DNA of 64,000 bases from Oscarella lobularis (Eukaryota; Porifera; Homoscleromorpha; Homosclerophorida; Oscarellidae): the NCBI RefSeq assembly GCF_947507565.1, contig NC_089178.1, positions 3,224,001 through 3,288,000 on the forward strand, given 5' to 3'. This document shows positions 21,626 through 32,505 of the stretch, piece by piece. Position numbers and translations under genes: made by a program. Under the pieces are notes generated by a model. That model did no database searches. It was not told where the DNA came from and saw nothing but the letters and a program-made list of their open reading frames with translations. Position 1 is the first letter of the stretch, and the number at the start of each line of letters is the position of its first letter.

Positions 21626-23646
21626 ATGGCGGATGAGGAAAGTTTGGAGATTGCGCTCGAGCAGTACAGACAGCAGGTATTTTTGGAATTGAAAATGGCT
21701 TCTTTTGGCTTTATCCTACTCCTGTAGCTTTCTCAGATTGATGCGCTCATCCAATCGGATTCTGATGCAGTGGACTCCGATTTAGCGTCTCTGAAGGCCA
21801 ATCTCGAGGAATTGGTAACCCTAACAGAAGGTAACCAAAGACAAAGAGTCAAAAGAGAAAAAATGCCTACCACTCGCCTAGAGAGCCTGCTCTCCTTGAA
21901 AAAAGGAAAACTCCTAAAAATGCTTGATTCTGGCCAAGATTTGACAGAACAAGAAGAAACTGCTGAAAAAGAGGAAGAGAAAGAAGAGGAAGAGGATGCT
22001 CCAAAAATACCACCTGGCAGTCAGTGTCGGGCTCCCTACCAGGAATCCTACGGAGGCTTGTCTTATCATAATGCGATTGTAGTGTGCGAGGAAACGTCTA
22101 ATGATAAAGCTAAACAGGTCAGAAAGCTTTAATTAATACAATTTTCTTTTCTTAACTTCTCCATTGTCCTCATGATTAGGTGCGTGTACTCTTCACACAT
22201 CCGACGTCCAAGTCCATGATTCCTTGCCCATACTACCTCGATAACAAATGCAAATTTTCAGACGAAAAGTGCAGGTAGTTAGCAAAACAAACCTTCTCCA
22301 GTAAAAGATCATTCTCTCAGGGGTTCCCACGGCCACATTGTAAACGTCGAAGACTTAGATCCTTATGTTGAACCAGATTTCACCCAACTGGTGCTTGCCT
22401 CACGATGTCTCGTCAAGCAAGACGACAACCTGTGGCACGCCGGTACCATCAGTGCCGTCGTCGACGGGCACTATCAAATCAAATTAGACGCTCTAAATAA
22501 AGAAGTCGCCGCCGGTCCACAAGATCTTTTTCCTCTCGAGGAAGAAGAGGAGGAGGAGGACAACGACGACATTGAGGAAGGGGAAGGGGAGCAGGGAAGA
22601 GAAGAGGAGGATTTGCGCGTATTGGCACCAGCTGCTTTGCCTAATGAGTTTGGGGAATGGGAGAAGTATACGACGGTTTGTTTATTATTATTTACTGATG
22701 TTTTTCCTCATAATATTTGGTGCGTATTGCAGGGCATAGGCTCTAAACTGTTGCAGAAGATGGGTTTTTCCCTTGGGTATGTTTAACGAGAGAAGGAAAA
22801 CGACCACGATTTTTAATTTAGCAAGGGGCTGGGTAAGAAAGGAGAAGGAATTCAAGAGCCTATAGATATTGTTATATTGCCTCCTGGTACGAATTTATTT
22901 AGGAGGGGTCGTATTTTTTTCTGTGATTTTCTTTGTGATTTTCTTGCTCAGGCAAGTCGCTCGACGTGTGCGTTGAACTCAAGAAAAAGAAACAGCTAAA
23001 AAATCCGTTCAAAACGCGGCGAAAACACAAGGGCACCGCAAAGGGGAAACAAAAGAACCAAGTAAAAAAGAGAAAAAAATTGGGGGGCCAAGCATAACTT
23101 TAATTTGACGAACGTCTAGAATAATCCAAACGTATTTGATTTTATAAATCAGAAGTTGGGAAAGGGAGTGTCACAAAGACGCGAAGGTTAGATGAAATAC
23201 TGCATTAGTATTATTTATAGCATTTGGGAATTAGCACCAAAAAAGGAAGAGGTAAAAGGTCCCGAAGGAGCGGAGTACTTTCATTTTGATAACAGTGCAC
23301 TACCGATAAGAAAACGAGCTCAGAAAGAGCGCAGTAAATCAGATGAAAATCTAAATGTTAAAGTAAATAGAAAAAGGAGGGAAAGGGAAAACCGGGAATC
23401 AAAGGTATTCTTTTGGTGCTTTAGTTAGTCAAAATACAGGAAGAGATCAAACGCGTTCAACGAAAGCTAGTGCCACTGGAGCAAGCGTTGTCAAGAAACG
23501 AAGGACGCGATCGAAAAATGGAAGCGCACGTTAAAGAAAAGATGGCTGCATATCGAAACCAACACGATCAGCTCAAAGCAACAGAAAAACAAATTCAAGA
23601 AAAACTTTGCCGCCAAACGTCAGACAAAAAACTACGGCTTTTCTGA
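21626..23646 (+). CDS. ZGPAT: CCCH zinc finger and G-patch protein, ZGPAT orthologue
   Basis: Multi-exon plus-strand gene. The N-terminus MADEESLEIALEQYRQQL aligns with vertebrate ZGPAT. An acidic stretch follows, then the segment SYHNAIVV and a CCCH finger CPYYLDNKCKFSDEKCRGSHG around 22225-22335. The Tudor-like middle reads LVKQDDNLWHAGTISAVVDG. After a Glu/Asp-rich run comes the G-patch GIGSKLLQKMGFSLGKGLGK, across an intron at about 22775-22820, then a Lys/Arg-rich tail. Further exons give NVFDFINQKLGKG and a final coiled coil (EEIKRVQRKLVPLEQALSRN) ending DKKLRLF at 23646, matching the family's C-terminal helix and terminal KKMTEF. ZGPAT binds DNA and RNA and acts in transcriptional repression and tri-snRNP/splicing steps. 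It converges on RO60 with 41 bp between the stops. Confidence 0.93.
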
Positions 23647-23687
23647 TTAAATTAAATGTTAATTGGAAGTTAGTTAGTTATCTTTGA

Positions 23688-25512
23688 TTAGATCAAACCC
23701 AAACTGAAATTGCGTATAATTTCTGGTGCAGCCGAATCAAAGCCGACCATGTCGAGCATACCTGCGTCGTCCGGGTCAGCGATTGTGAACCCGTTTGACG
23801 TCATTCCGCAAACAATAAGCCGAGCGTCGGGGTTCACTGCAACGCGATACTTTGTCAGGGCAACGCACGGGTGTACATCACCAAACCACGTTTCTGAATC
23901 CGTGTACACAATAAATACGTCAACGGGATACCTCTTTTCCTTGGCCCACAACATGGGCAATGCACAATCCGTGGCACCAAAAGACAACTACAGAAAGAGA
24001 GTTATTATATATAGTGAGTGGGGTGGGGATGCATTACCCTATCCATATAGTTGATGACGGAATCAAGTCGCATATCTGGCGTGACGTCAAAAGGAACAAA
24101 TTTGTGACAGAAGGCCATGATCTTGTGATTCGCTTCGCAGCGCGCTGTTGTCATAGCCATCGCTGCGGCTCCAAGAGCAGCGCTGACTCCCGATGAACCA
24201 ACGCAATCGCTCCCTTGCATCGATCCGCTGACGTCAATCGCAAGCAAGTAACGTTTTCCAGTTGGCTCAACAAACTAAGAAGAAAAACGCCAATAGGAAG
24301 GAGTATAGCACAGCCGACTTTTCTTTTCTTACTTTGAAGGAAAGATAAAAGGCTTCATCAAGCGCATGAACTATCATTCGATTCACCGGCCACGAGAGCT
24401 TGCCTTTCAGCCCCCTTCCGCTCTCGTATGTCTTCAACGCCAAGAGGACGTTGAACGGATGAATGCGAGCTCTTCTTAGCGCATCCCCGTCACGCAATTG
24501 ACTGCAGATCAAGCCCACATGCACATTCGTTCCGGCCGTCTCTGCAAGCAGCCCTATAGCAGACATCTTGCCAAGATTTCGAATCATAGCCGTCATGGGC
24601 ATATTCTCCAACAACGCAGCCCAAACCTAAAAATTAATTAACTAATTAAATCAATTAATTTAATTAATTAATTATGACCTGTGTATTATTCAACATTGCG
24701 GAAGGAATGTGTTCGCGCACCAGACCGCTATCTCGTATGAGATAACAGAGTCGTTCATCGTCGTCGCACGTTTTCGCTTCCTCGACGGCGTGAAGCAGAC
24801 GCAGCGCCTTTACAACGTCGTCATCTGTCGATTCGACGAGCGTTTTCTCGACAGCCGCCATTCCCTTGACGGCATACTGAATAACGGCGTTGATTGCGTT
24901 CGAACACGGTTTCAAGTGCGATAGTCGAGCCAAATCGCGATGCGACCATCCTTCTCGCTGTCGATACTTGGTCACGGCCATAGCGAGTTGTTTCGGATCT
25001 TTCTCGTTGTACCACGTGCTGATTGCGCGCCGATGCGCGCGTCCCCATCCGGTTCCCTTGCCGCTCAACTTCTCGCAGAAGTCCACGAAAGCGAATAGGT
25101 GCGTCGGAATGCGACAGACGCGCGAGACGCTCTCGTAAGCGAGCTTTTTAACGGCTACGTTGTCGCTGCGCGCGCAGAGCGCGAGAGCGAACAGAATGGG
25201 ATTCTGTTTCGCCGTTCGGCCGGCGACGCTGTACTCGACGATCGTTTCGACGACGCTCTGCCCTTTGCCGTCGTCGATGAGTCGCAGAATGGCGCGTGCG
25301 TTTTCCAATCCGAGCTCCTTTTCGTTTGTGTAGTACGTTCCGCCTTCCGAGCCGAGGCAGAGAAAGCGGCGAAGTCGGTTCGTGTCCGTTGCTTGGAAGA
25401 CGAAGCCGCCCGCTCTGCCTTGGACTTGGTTCGCCGCGATAGGGCGCCGTTGAGGTGGCGTGGTCGGCGGCGTAGAGAAGTCTTCGATTTCGCTCTCCGA
25501 ATCGCTGTGCAT
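23688..25512 (-). CDS. RO60: 60 kDa SS-A/Ro ribonucleoprotein (TROVE and vWFA domains)
   Basis: Four coding exons on the minus strand. Exon 1 (25512 to about 24677) encodes the TROVE domain: [40 protein letters not shown] and [20 protein letters not shown]. Exon 2 continues with [20 protein letters not shown] and [16 protein letters not shown]. Exon 3 starts the von Willebrand A domain with [18 protein letters not shown], a complete MIDAS DxSxS. Exon 4 holds [20 protein letters not shown] and ends [10 protein letters not shown]. The ring of HEAT repeats binds Y RNAs and misfolded small RNAs for quality control. The start at 25512 (MHSDSESE) precedes an acidic, Pro-rich N-terminus; an in-frame Met at 25593 is possible but atypical. 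No Y RNA gene was recognised nearby. Confidence 0.96.
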
Positions 25513-25732
25513 CTTCACCAAAAATGCCGACTGCGATTGCTTGCCTGTAAAATGTAAGGAGGAATGACGGCAACTCGTGTAAGCGTGTTGCACAAGTTAG
25601 CACAAGTTTGGGCAATACATCAGCGCACGCTAGAGATCGAGTGCCCTCCAATGACGTCAGATTCTATACTGTAATGTCGTCTGCTACTGGGTTACCGTAC
25701 GGCTGGCTAACAATTAAATGAAGATTGGTCTT

Positions 25733-27787
25733 TTAGGTGACATTCGTTTCACTTCGAATGACGTCGATTCTGTAGCAAGGAATTTAGAAGATCTGCACTA
25801 TTATGATATGAATACTAACTACCTGTCGTAAATAATGCCATTCGCTCCTTTCTCTTCAAGCAGCTGTACGTCATCTTTCGTCATCTCCTTTTCGGACCAT
25901 AAAAAGAGCACTTTGCCTTTGCTTTGAAGACTTTTGATCAGGCTAGGATTTTCCACAAAAGAGTTTCTAAACGCATTCATTCCCTAATAAAAATTCCACG
26001 ACGTATAGGGGCAGAACATGAAATTGCATGTCTAACCAGAAAATTTTCTGCTTCTGTAAAGGCCAAACTTAAATTCACCGATCTTGATCTTATTTCTACC
26101 GCAAAGTCTGGCCAAGCCGAATGGCCAAGACACGTTGAAAAGAGTACGGGATATGTGGACTGCTTTACTCTCAGCCTGCACGAGGAAAGTGTGAAATGAA
26201 TAGAGAACCCCTTCTCCCAAACGCCTTACGCTGTGCAGAAATCTGCATCGAAACTAGTGAGAATAACTCGACGCGATTTTGCCGATTGAAATAGCGTCGT
26301 CAATAAGATGTCAGCATACTCGTTGCAATCAAACGCAAATGAGCGCTGTGCTAGCCACAAAGGAACTAAGTACTCACACAAAATTGCTCGTCTGCAAACC
26401 GGTTCGGGAAATTTGGCTTCGACGAGAAAACCGAGGCTTTCGTCAACGTTCTCTAACGCCTAAAGAAATCAGTGGGAAAAATTCTACACGCTAGACGGTC
26501 TCGTACTTCAGTCAGAGTCGGAAAAAATTCACTTTTCTTTTCTAAGGTATCTCGATGAACTTGATTATTTCTTCAGATACATTTAGACTCACCTCCTGCT
26601 TTGGAAGGTTCTACCACCTGAGTAAAATTATTAGAGATCTCTTATTTAATTGCAAAATGAAACCTGGGCTTGCTTCAGCTCAGAAGCGGTCATATTTCGA
26701 AGTTCCTGACTCACCACCTGACTTTCTTGTCTTATCTTTGCACGAACAGTCAACGTTATCAGAAGACGTACGATTTTCTCAAAATCTAAACGCACCTGCA
26801 CTTGGCTGTCGTGAAACAGAACGAGTTCTTTGTCTTTTGTTAGAGAAACGTCAAACTCCACATAATCAGCTCCCTAAAAAACACAAGGATGAAAGCGAGC
26901 ACAAACATTCCAGGCAAACCCAACCGATTTTCTTGCTAAATTCAACGACGGCAGAGTGTTCTCCGCCTCACTGGCTCTACAATTTTTATGCAGAGACACT
27001 CCAACACCCCTATGACCAATGTGCAAGGAGCCAGTCTTTGGCGGTCGCCACCAATCGACGGGACGCTCCATTTGGCTATCGTGCTTGAAAGGTTGGACAA
27101 TCAAGTAGTCAACTACGTATACAAAGACATTAATTAAAAGACATCGTCTTTCTCTCTGACGTCATGCCTTTGATGTTTCCAACAGGTTCCAATGATTCAG
27201 ACATAAGGGGAAGTTCCAGCACGCCCTGACCGCTTGTCATTTGCGAAGGAACAAGTTGCGCCTCGCCGATTGCGCTGACTTCCTTATCAACTGTTTCCAA
27301 GTAAACGGAAAGACGATGCAGCTACATAGAATGCATTTGCAGCGAAGCTGGATAGCGGGGAAAGAAAAATATAACCATGAGCGGAAGTAGTTTCGCATCT
27401 AAGCGAAAAACAAAGCACAATAGAGTCCATGAGGGCTCGTCGTGAGCCGGGCCTAACTCAGGAAACTCTGGAACTGTCGTAAGACGGCCATCTTTCTCGT
27501 AAACCTGCCAGAGGTAGATACTTAGCACAAGGTGGGTTATCGTGTGTATACCGACCTTCACGCAACGCTTTAGAGTTCGAGAAGCACTCTCAGTCTGCAA
27601 ACTAGGGTTACAAAGGGTTGCTTGAGGTTTCTAGACTTGCCGTTATTCCGATGCGAATGCGATTCTCGTAGTTGGACTTTTTCCAAAGGCAAACTGGAAA
27701 TCCAAAGGCATCATGAAATCGAAATCGAACTTCAATTTCGTCAGGTAACAAGACGATCGACATCTTGTGAAGTCCAGGATTCTGCAT
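25733..27787 (-). CDS. GPCPD1-related glycerophosphodiester phosphodiesterase, copy 1
   Basis: Minus-strand gene of about twelve short exons. The first recognisable part (MSIVLLPDEIEVRFRFHDAF) matches the strand-rich region that follows the CBM20 domain in GPCPD1; no CBM20 exon is seen upstream before GAPVD1's stop at 27974. The GDPD domain shows the catalytic HIGHRGVG (about 27030), AENTLPSLNLARKS, GADYVEFDVSLTKDKELVLF with HDSQVQ (metal and acid-base residues), LGFLVEAKFPEP, SRRVILTSFDADFC, YPVLFSTC, GKVLFLWSEKE and the end KGANGIIYDR/IDVIRSETNVT, stop 25733. All junctions checked keep frame, so the gene looks intact. It would cleave glycerophosphocholine-type diesters. The start is uncertain (27787 or 27763). 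An inverted paralogue lies at 41733-43779. Confidence 0.82.
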
Positions 27788-27837
27788 GCGAGTCCCGGAA
27801 CACAATAAATCCAGAAATTTTCTTCTTACATCTTGCA

Positions 27838-27910
27838 CAAGAGACAAGGCGTGCACGCACGATCGCTCCAGACCGATGTCTCACATTGTGCAAAAATCAA
27901 TTTTGCTAAC
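27838..27910 (-). repeat. Relic of a GDPD-gene intron/exon junction
   Basis: On the minus strand this stretch reads TTTTTGCACAATGTGAGACA, then a segment ending CACGCCTTGTCTCTTGTGCA. It matches, with few differences, the plus-strand exon end and whole intron at 43290-43360 of the second GDPD copy (exon end ...DFCTM). Here it lies upstream of copy 1's first exon, in the wrong place for that intron, so it is best read as a leftover of another duplicated copy. Confidence 0.7.
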
Positions 27911-27973
27911 GCGATAGATATTGAAGCGAATATATATTAGTACAAAACGTAACAAAGCCGCCCTGCGGGATTG

Positions 27974-30557
27974 TCAGTTCTTCTTCCCTCCGGAGGGAAG
28001 AAGAATTGTCTTGATATACTCCACGGCCATGCAGAACTGCGTCCACCAATAGGCGTCTTCGCCTGACATGGCCGATTCGTAGAAATTGGCAATAAACTGG
28101 ACAGTAGAACGCAAGTGAGGCGGATTCGCCTTAATCAACACGTAGACAAGCACGGGAAAACAATCGTCAGCGCCAGCGACACGAGACGGACAAGCGACGT
28201 GAAGAAGATTAATCACAGTCGAACAGCAGCGACGAATAGCGCAGAGCTTGTCTCGAGGCGTCTAAAAGTTAAGGATAAGGGAGGGAAAAAGCGTTGAAGC
28301 GAAGATTTCTCACCTTATAGGCTTTCATCTTTAGTAGGTGATTTTGCGCCGCTTCCCACGGCGCTCCTTTTCGATACGTTTCGTCGATTTGAAGGCCGGC
28401 GTCAGTGACTTTGACCGTTTTCGCCATCTGATGAATGCTGTCGCGAAGGATGCGATCGTTTGCGAAATCGACGTCGCCGTTGGGAAAGAAAGCGCCGTGG
28501 TAGATTTGAACGAAAGACAAGTGCTCGGCGACGTGAATGCAAACGTCCTTCCTTTCCTCGGAGAGATCTAGCAAAAAAAGAATTCAAAATAAGCATTCTT
28601 TTTTAAATGAACATATCCAAATTTTCTGACTGTCAAACGCTTCGTCTTCCGACATGAAAGACTGAACGTCATCGAGAAATTCCACCATGAGATCGCTCTG
28701 AAAAAAAAGAGAGTTGAAAAAAGGAATTGGATTTATTTTCCTTCCCACTTTTTCGTCCATCGCTTGAGCGTCGTCGAATCGCATCACAAACGACGTGATA
28801 TCCTGCTCGTGTCGCTTGAACAATTGCTTCATAGCGAAAACGACGAATTTGCACCAACAGGCCGCCTTATCTCTGCAAAAACAAAGTTGAAAAAAAAGGT
28901 CTAAAAGAACCAAGTTTCTATTACCGATCTACTCGTTTCTGTAATCGTTCCAACAGACTTAAGGTGTTAACAAAACTCCGCTTCATCGTCGTGAGATAAG
29001 CAATGTAACCGACCCTCTTTCGATAGTCGGCTTCAATGCCGTCCAACACTTCGGAGACTCGTTCTACGGGGAGTTTCTCCAGGCACCGAAGCGCCTCGCC
29101 AATCTGAGCAGAACGAAGCGAATCGTTGTCGACTGCCGCTTGGACGGCCCAAGAGTGAAGCAATTGCTTCAAATCGCCGCCACCGGAATGATACAGACTC
29201 GACGGCCAAAGATCGAAGTGGCTGAAAATTAATCGCAGGTGTCGTTTGACGTCGCAGAACGCAATCGATTCGGTCAATTCGCCTCGAACGGGACGATTCG
29301 CAGTCAATTCTTCGTCGTCATTCCGTTCGTCGACGGGAGTCGTTCGATTCGATTCTTCTTCTTCTTTTTTACGCTGCGATAAAAGCCGATACTTTAGAGT
29401 TATGTCTTCATCGTCAAACGCATTGGCGGCATTCGGGGGACTATTGAATTTCATTAGATTCTCCGGCTCCGTTGAATTCCGTCTCGAACCTTGCGCCGAT
29501 TCCGAATTTCCTACCGCGACGCCTTTCGATTTCTTCTGCCCTCTTTGAAGTCGCGCTTTTCGACTTGCCTTTGGACTGCTGACGGGAGAGGAGCGCGGAC
29601 TGATGTGAGGCGACGCTAACGGCGACAAGGCGGCCGGCGTCGAATCGCCCGACGTCGGCGCACTCTGATCTTTTCGACGAAAAATTCGACCCAATTTACT
29701 ACCGGAAACTTTCTTGAATAATTTTTGTCGACGCGATTCCTGTTGCTGTTGGGACGCGGAAGCGAGAATTTCTTGTTGTTGAGACGGAGCGTCGACGAGT
29801 TGGGAATTTTCTGTGCGGTCGTTCGCGGTCGCCTCTTTGTTCTCTATTGTCTCTTTTTCCGCTTCTGGCGCTTCCGTCATTTCTGTGTCCGACGACGGAC
29901 AAATGGGATCGAACACCTGTAGAAGATCCATTGTGACGACGGAAGGATCGCTAGAATTATCGCCGCCGACGGAAAACGAAGCGTCGTCTTTGGGAATCTC
30001 GTCAACGACGACAGAAGGCGCGCCGCCGCCGCCGCCGCCATCGTCGTCAACGGAATCGCTTCCCAGAAGCCGTTCCGTCATCGATGACGGCGTAGGCGGC
30101 GCGGAATTAACGTCGTTGCAGCTCTCCAATTCGGGAAAGTCGTCGATGCGTTTCAGCATCCGACTCGAATCTGGGCTTTGAAATCCCTCGCGACTCGACA
30201 CTTGGCTACTCTCCGTCGACATGCGCGCGTGTCCCCCCGAAAGACCGCCGCCGCATCCCTCCGTGTCCAGTTTCACGGGAAGCGACGTCGGTCGTCCGAG
30301 ACGAAGAGGCTCAAATTCGTAAACGCTGCCCCCCGTCGTCGCGGTGTCGCCCGCTTCCGTATGAACGTCGAAATTTCGCGGAGGGTAACGCCGTCGATCG
30401 AGAAGAGCGGCCAATTCGGACAACGAAGCGGCGCGACGCAGATCTTCAGTCGTCGGCAAAACGGGTTTACCTTCAAAATTCGGTTTCTCTGTCGTTGTCG
30501 TCGTTGTGGCGACTATTTCACTGGGAGCATTGCTCGGCGATGGAGCCCGCTTTGGCT

Positions 30558-30616
<59 letters not shown>

Positions 30617-32466
30617 GCCGCTTCCTTTTTCAACGGATTCAAAATCTGAAAGCGAATTCCTACTTGCCGTGGATGGAAACAAAAAACGAAATTTTCTCAC
30701 CTCGTCCTCTGCTTTGATATCGATATAAACGCTCTCGTTTTCCGCTCCGAATAGAATGGGAACGACGAGAATGTCGTTGGCTGCGAGAAGCGTATCTCTC
30801 GTCTGAGTCGACGATCTTCTATTTGTCTCCGGCGTTCGCGACGTTTTGGAGGGGAGCACGGACAGTGATCGTCCTCGACCGTCTTCAGAGGAGGGCGAGC
30901 GCACGTGCGTGGAATAGGAAACGGTGGGGAGTCGCGGCATGTTCGAGCGAGCGGGAACAGGCGGCGGTGGATTCGTCGACGCTACAGGCGATAGATTTGG
31001 CATAGCGGATAAGAGAGATATGAGCTCCTTTTTGTTTGATTCGAATTGCGGCGGTAATCTTCCTTTGGCCATGTGCAAATAGCGAACCTAGACAAAGGAA
31101 GAGAGCGCTCTAAATGAAAAGGTTTGGATATCTAATTTGACTTTTAATCTTACCACAGTCTTAATGTCTTTCTCCGTCATCAAGACAGCGGATTTTTTTG
31201 GAAACGTTGCGTCAACGTATGACGAGTACTTCTCAAAATCGCCCGAATCTGCGAGTAGATTATTGAGAAAATACTTCCAATCATCCTAAAGAAAAATTTT
31301 GATGATTCTTTTCAGAAAAGTGGCGACATCCTCACCAGTTCAATTGTCTTGTGAACCTCGGCGAGACGTTTATCACGTCGCTCCAAGTCAATGAGAGCCA
31401 AATCGCTCAAAATCTTGGACACGTTACGCAAATTGTTCCGCACAACATCCGTCAGCATGATATCGGCAACGATCCCATACTTATGCGGATCGTTGATTGC
31501 CGGACATATAACGCAGCTGAAAACGGCGTCAGTCAAGAGCCCGTGCAAATCTCGCTCCCCCACGACTTTCACCCGTTGAACGGCGTCTACGAGTTGCCTA
31601 GCAACCCAACGAACGAGAAACGGAAACAGTTGAACGTGCCGACGCAAACTCGCTAGAAAAACGAGAGCAAACGAGGCGAGTTGCGAAACGGAGACGTCGA
31701 GACGCGCGCGAAATTTCTCCGTCGCTAGCGCGCGCTCGTTCTCGCCGTTTGCACCGCGCAGACTCTCGCGTTCGTCTTCGCTCAACTTCAACGTCACCTT
31801 TTCCGGGTCGTAGTCAAGGTAACCGGTCTCTTCCGCCGCCTGTATCACCTCGGCAACGGGCTGTTCGAGCGCGGCAACGACAAACGTTCGAACGTCGAAC
31901 AGATTTTCGGCCCATTGCGAGAAGAGAAGCGTGAAGGCCATTGCGCCGCCGCGAAAGACGAGTCGAACGTCGCACGTCGCCACTTCGGCGGCGACGAGAT
32001 GATCGAGAACGACGGCGAGTTGCAATTCGTCGTCGGGCGTCGTGCAACGATTGTAGAAGCATTTGCAGACGGCGTGACATAGGGCTTTCGTGTCCTGTCC
32101 GGCGCGCTCGCACGTGTGCAGTATTTCGGCCAATAGGCGCGGACGATCGATGACGTAGGCGACGAGCTCGCCGACGGCGCGCGCGTCGTCGACGCCGAGT
32201 TTTGTCGTCGATGTCGCGTCGACGAATTTCGTGTAGTCGAGATCGCGCAGCTTGCGCGCGCAATCGGCCGGCGTGAGAATGGCGCCGGTGCGTTCAGTCA
32301 TTTCGAGGATGTGCGCTTGGGCCGTTGCGACGCGCGCCGAGCGACGCAGGTCGGCATAGCGACGGATGACGGTAGCGTGCAGTTCCCGTATCGTTTCCTT
32401 TTCGTTTTGAACGAACAGACGCTCGCTTTTGAGTCGGTCGTGGAGATTGCGAAGGCGTTCGTCCAT
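27974..32466 (-). CDS. GAPVD1: GTPase-activating protein and VPS9 domain protein 1
   Basis: Minus-strand gene. Exon 1 (32466 to about 31335) encodes a RasGAP domain: FVVAALEQPVAEVIQAAEET, HVQLFPFLVRWVARQLVDAV, and FSCVICPAINDPHKYGI, whose C-P-A-I-N-P/D-type helix is typical of GAPVD1/RME-6. The middle (31078-28921) is a long low-complexity Pro/Ser/Thr linker with phosphorylation-type RRxS sites and a run of about 16 Thr. The C-terminal exons encode helices and a VPS9 domain: TPRDKLCAIRRCCSTVINLL, then GADDCFPVLVYVLIKANPPH, with the conserved Asp-Asp/Pro-Tyr pattern of Rab5 exchange factors, ending LPSGGKKN at 27974. GAPVD1 (gapex-5) activates Rab5 family GTPases in endocytosis. The start codon lies 39 bp from that of the Polycomb-like gene, on the opposite strand. 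Confidence 0.93.
30559..30620 (-). repeat. ACG-triplet repeat coding poly-threonine
   Basis: An almost pure CGT/ACG trinucleotide tract in the GAPVD1 linker exon encodes about 16 Thr after about five Ala (GCG). The frame is fixed by splicing GAGGACGAG/GTGAGA to TTTCAG/ATTTTGAATCC. Reading another frame would give poly-Asp, which is not the gene's frame. Confidence 0.85.
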
Positions 32467-32505
32467 GTTGTTCGCTTAGCTTATACGGGGCATTGTTGGC
32501 ACGTG
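32467..32505. promoter_or_regulatory. 39-bp divergent promoter gap with E-box
   Basis: Only 39 bp separate the GAPVD1 and Polycomb-like start codons. The palindromic E-box CACGTG at 32500-32505 directly abuts the plus-strand ATG at 32506. Transcription start sites probably lie within the opposing gene's first exon unless leaders are nearly absent. Confidence 0.6.

Noticed and set aside
24636-24675. AT-rich TTAA-type repeat as a possible transposon end
   Set aside because: A simple AATT microsatellite inside a RO60 intron with no inverted ends or ORF.
30518-31078. ORF with a long poly-Asp run
   Set aside because: It is the read-through of GAPVD1 exon past its GTGAGA donor; the true frame after splicing gives poly-Thr.
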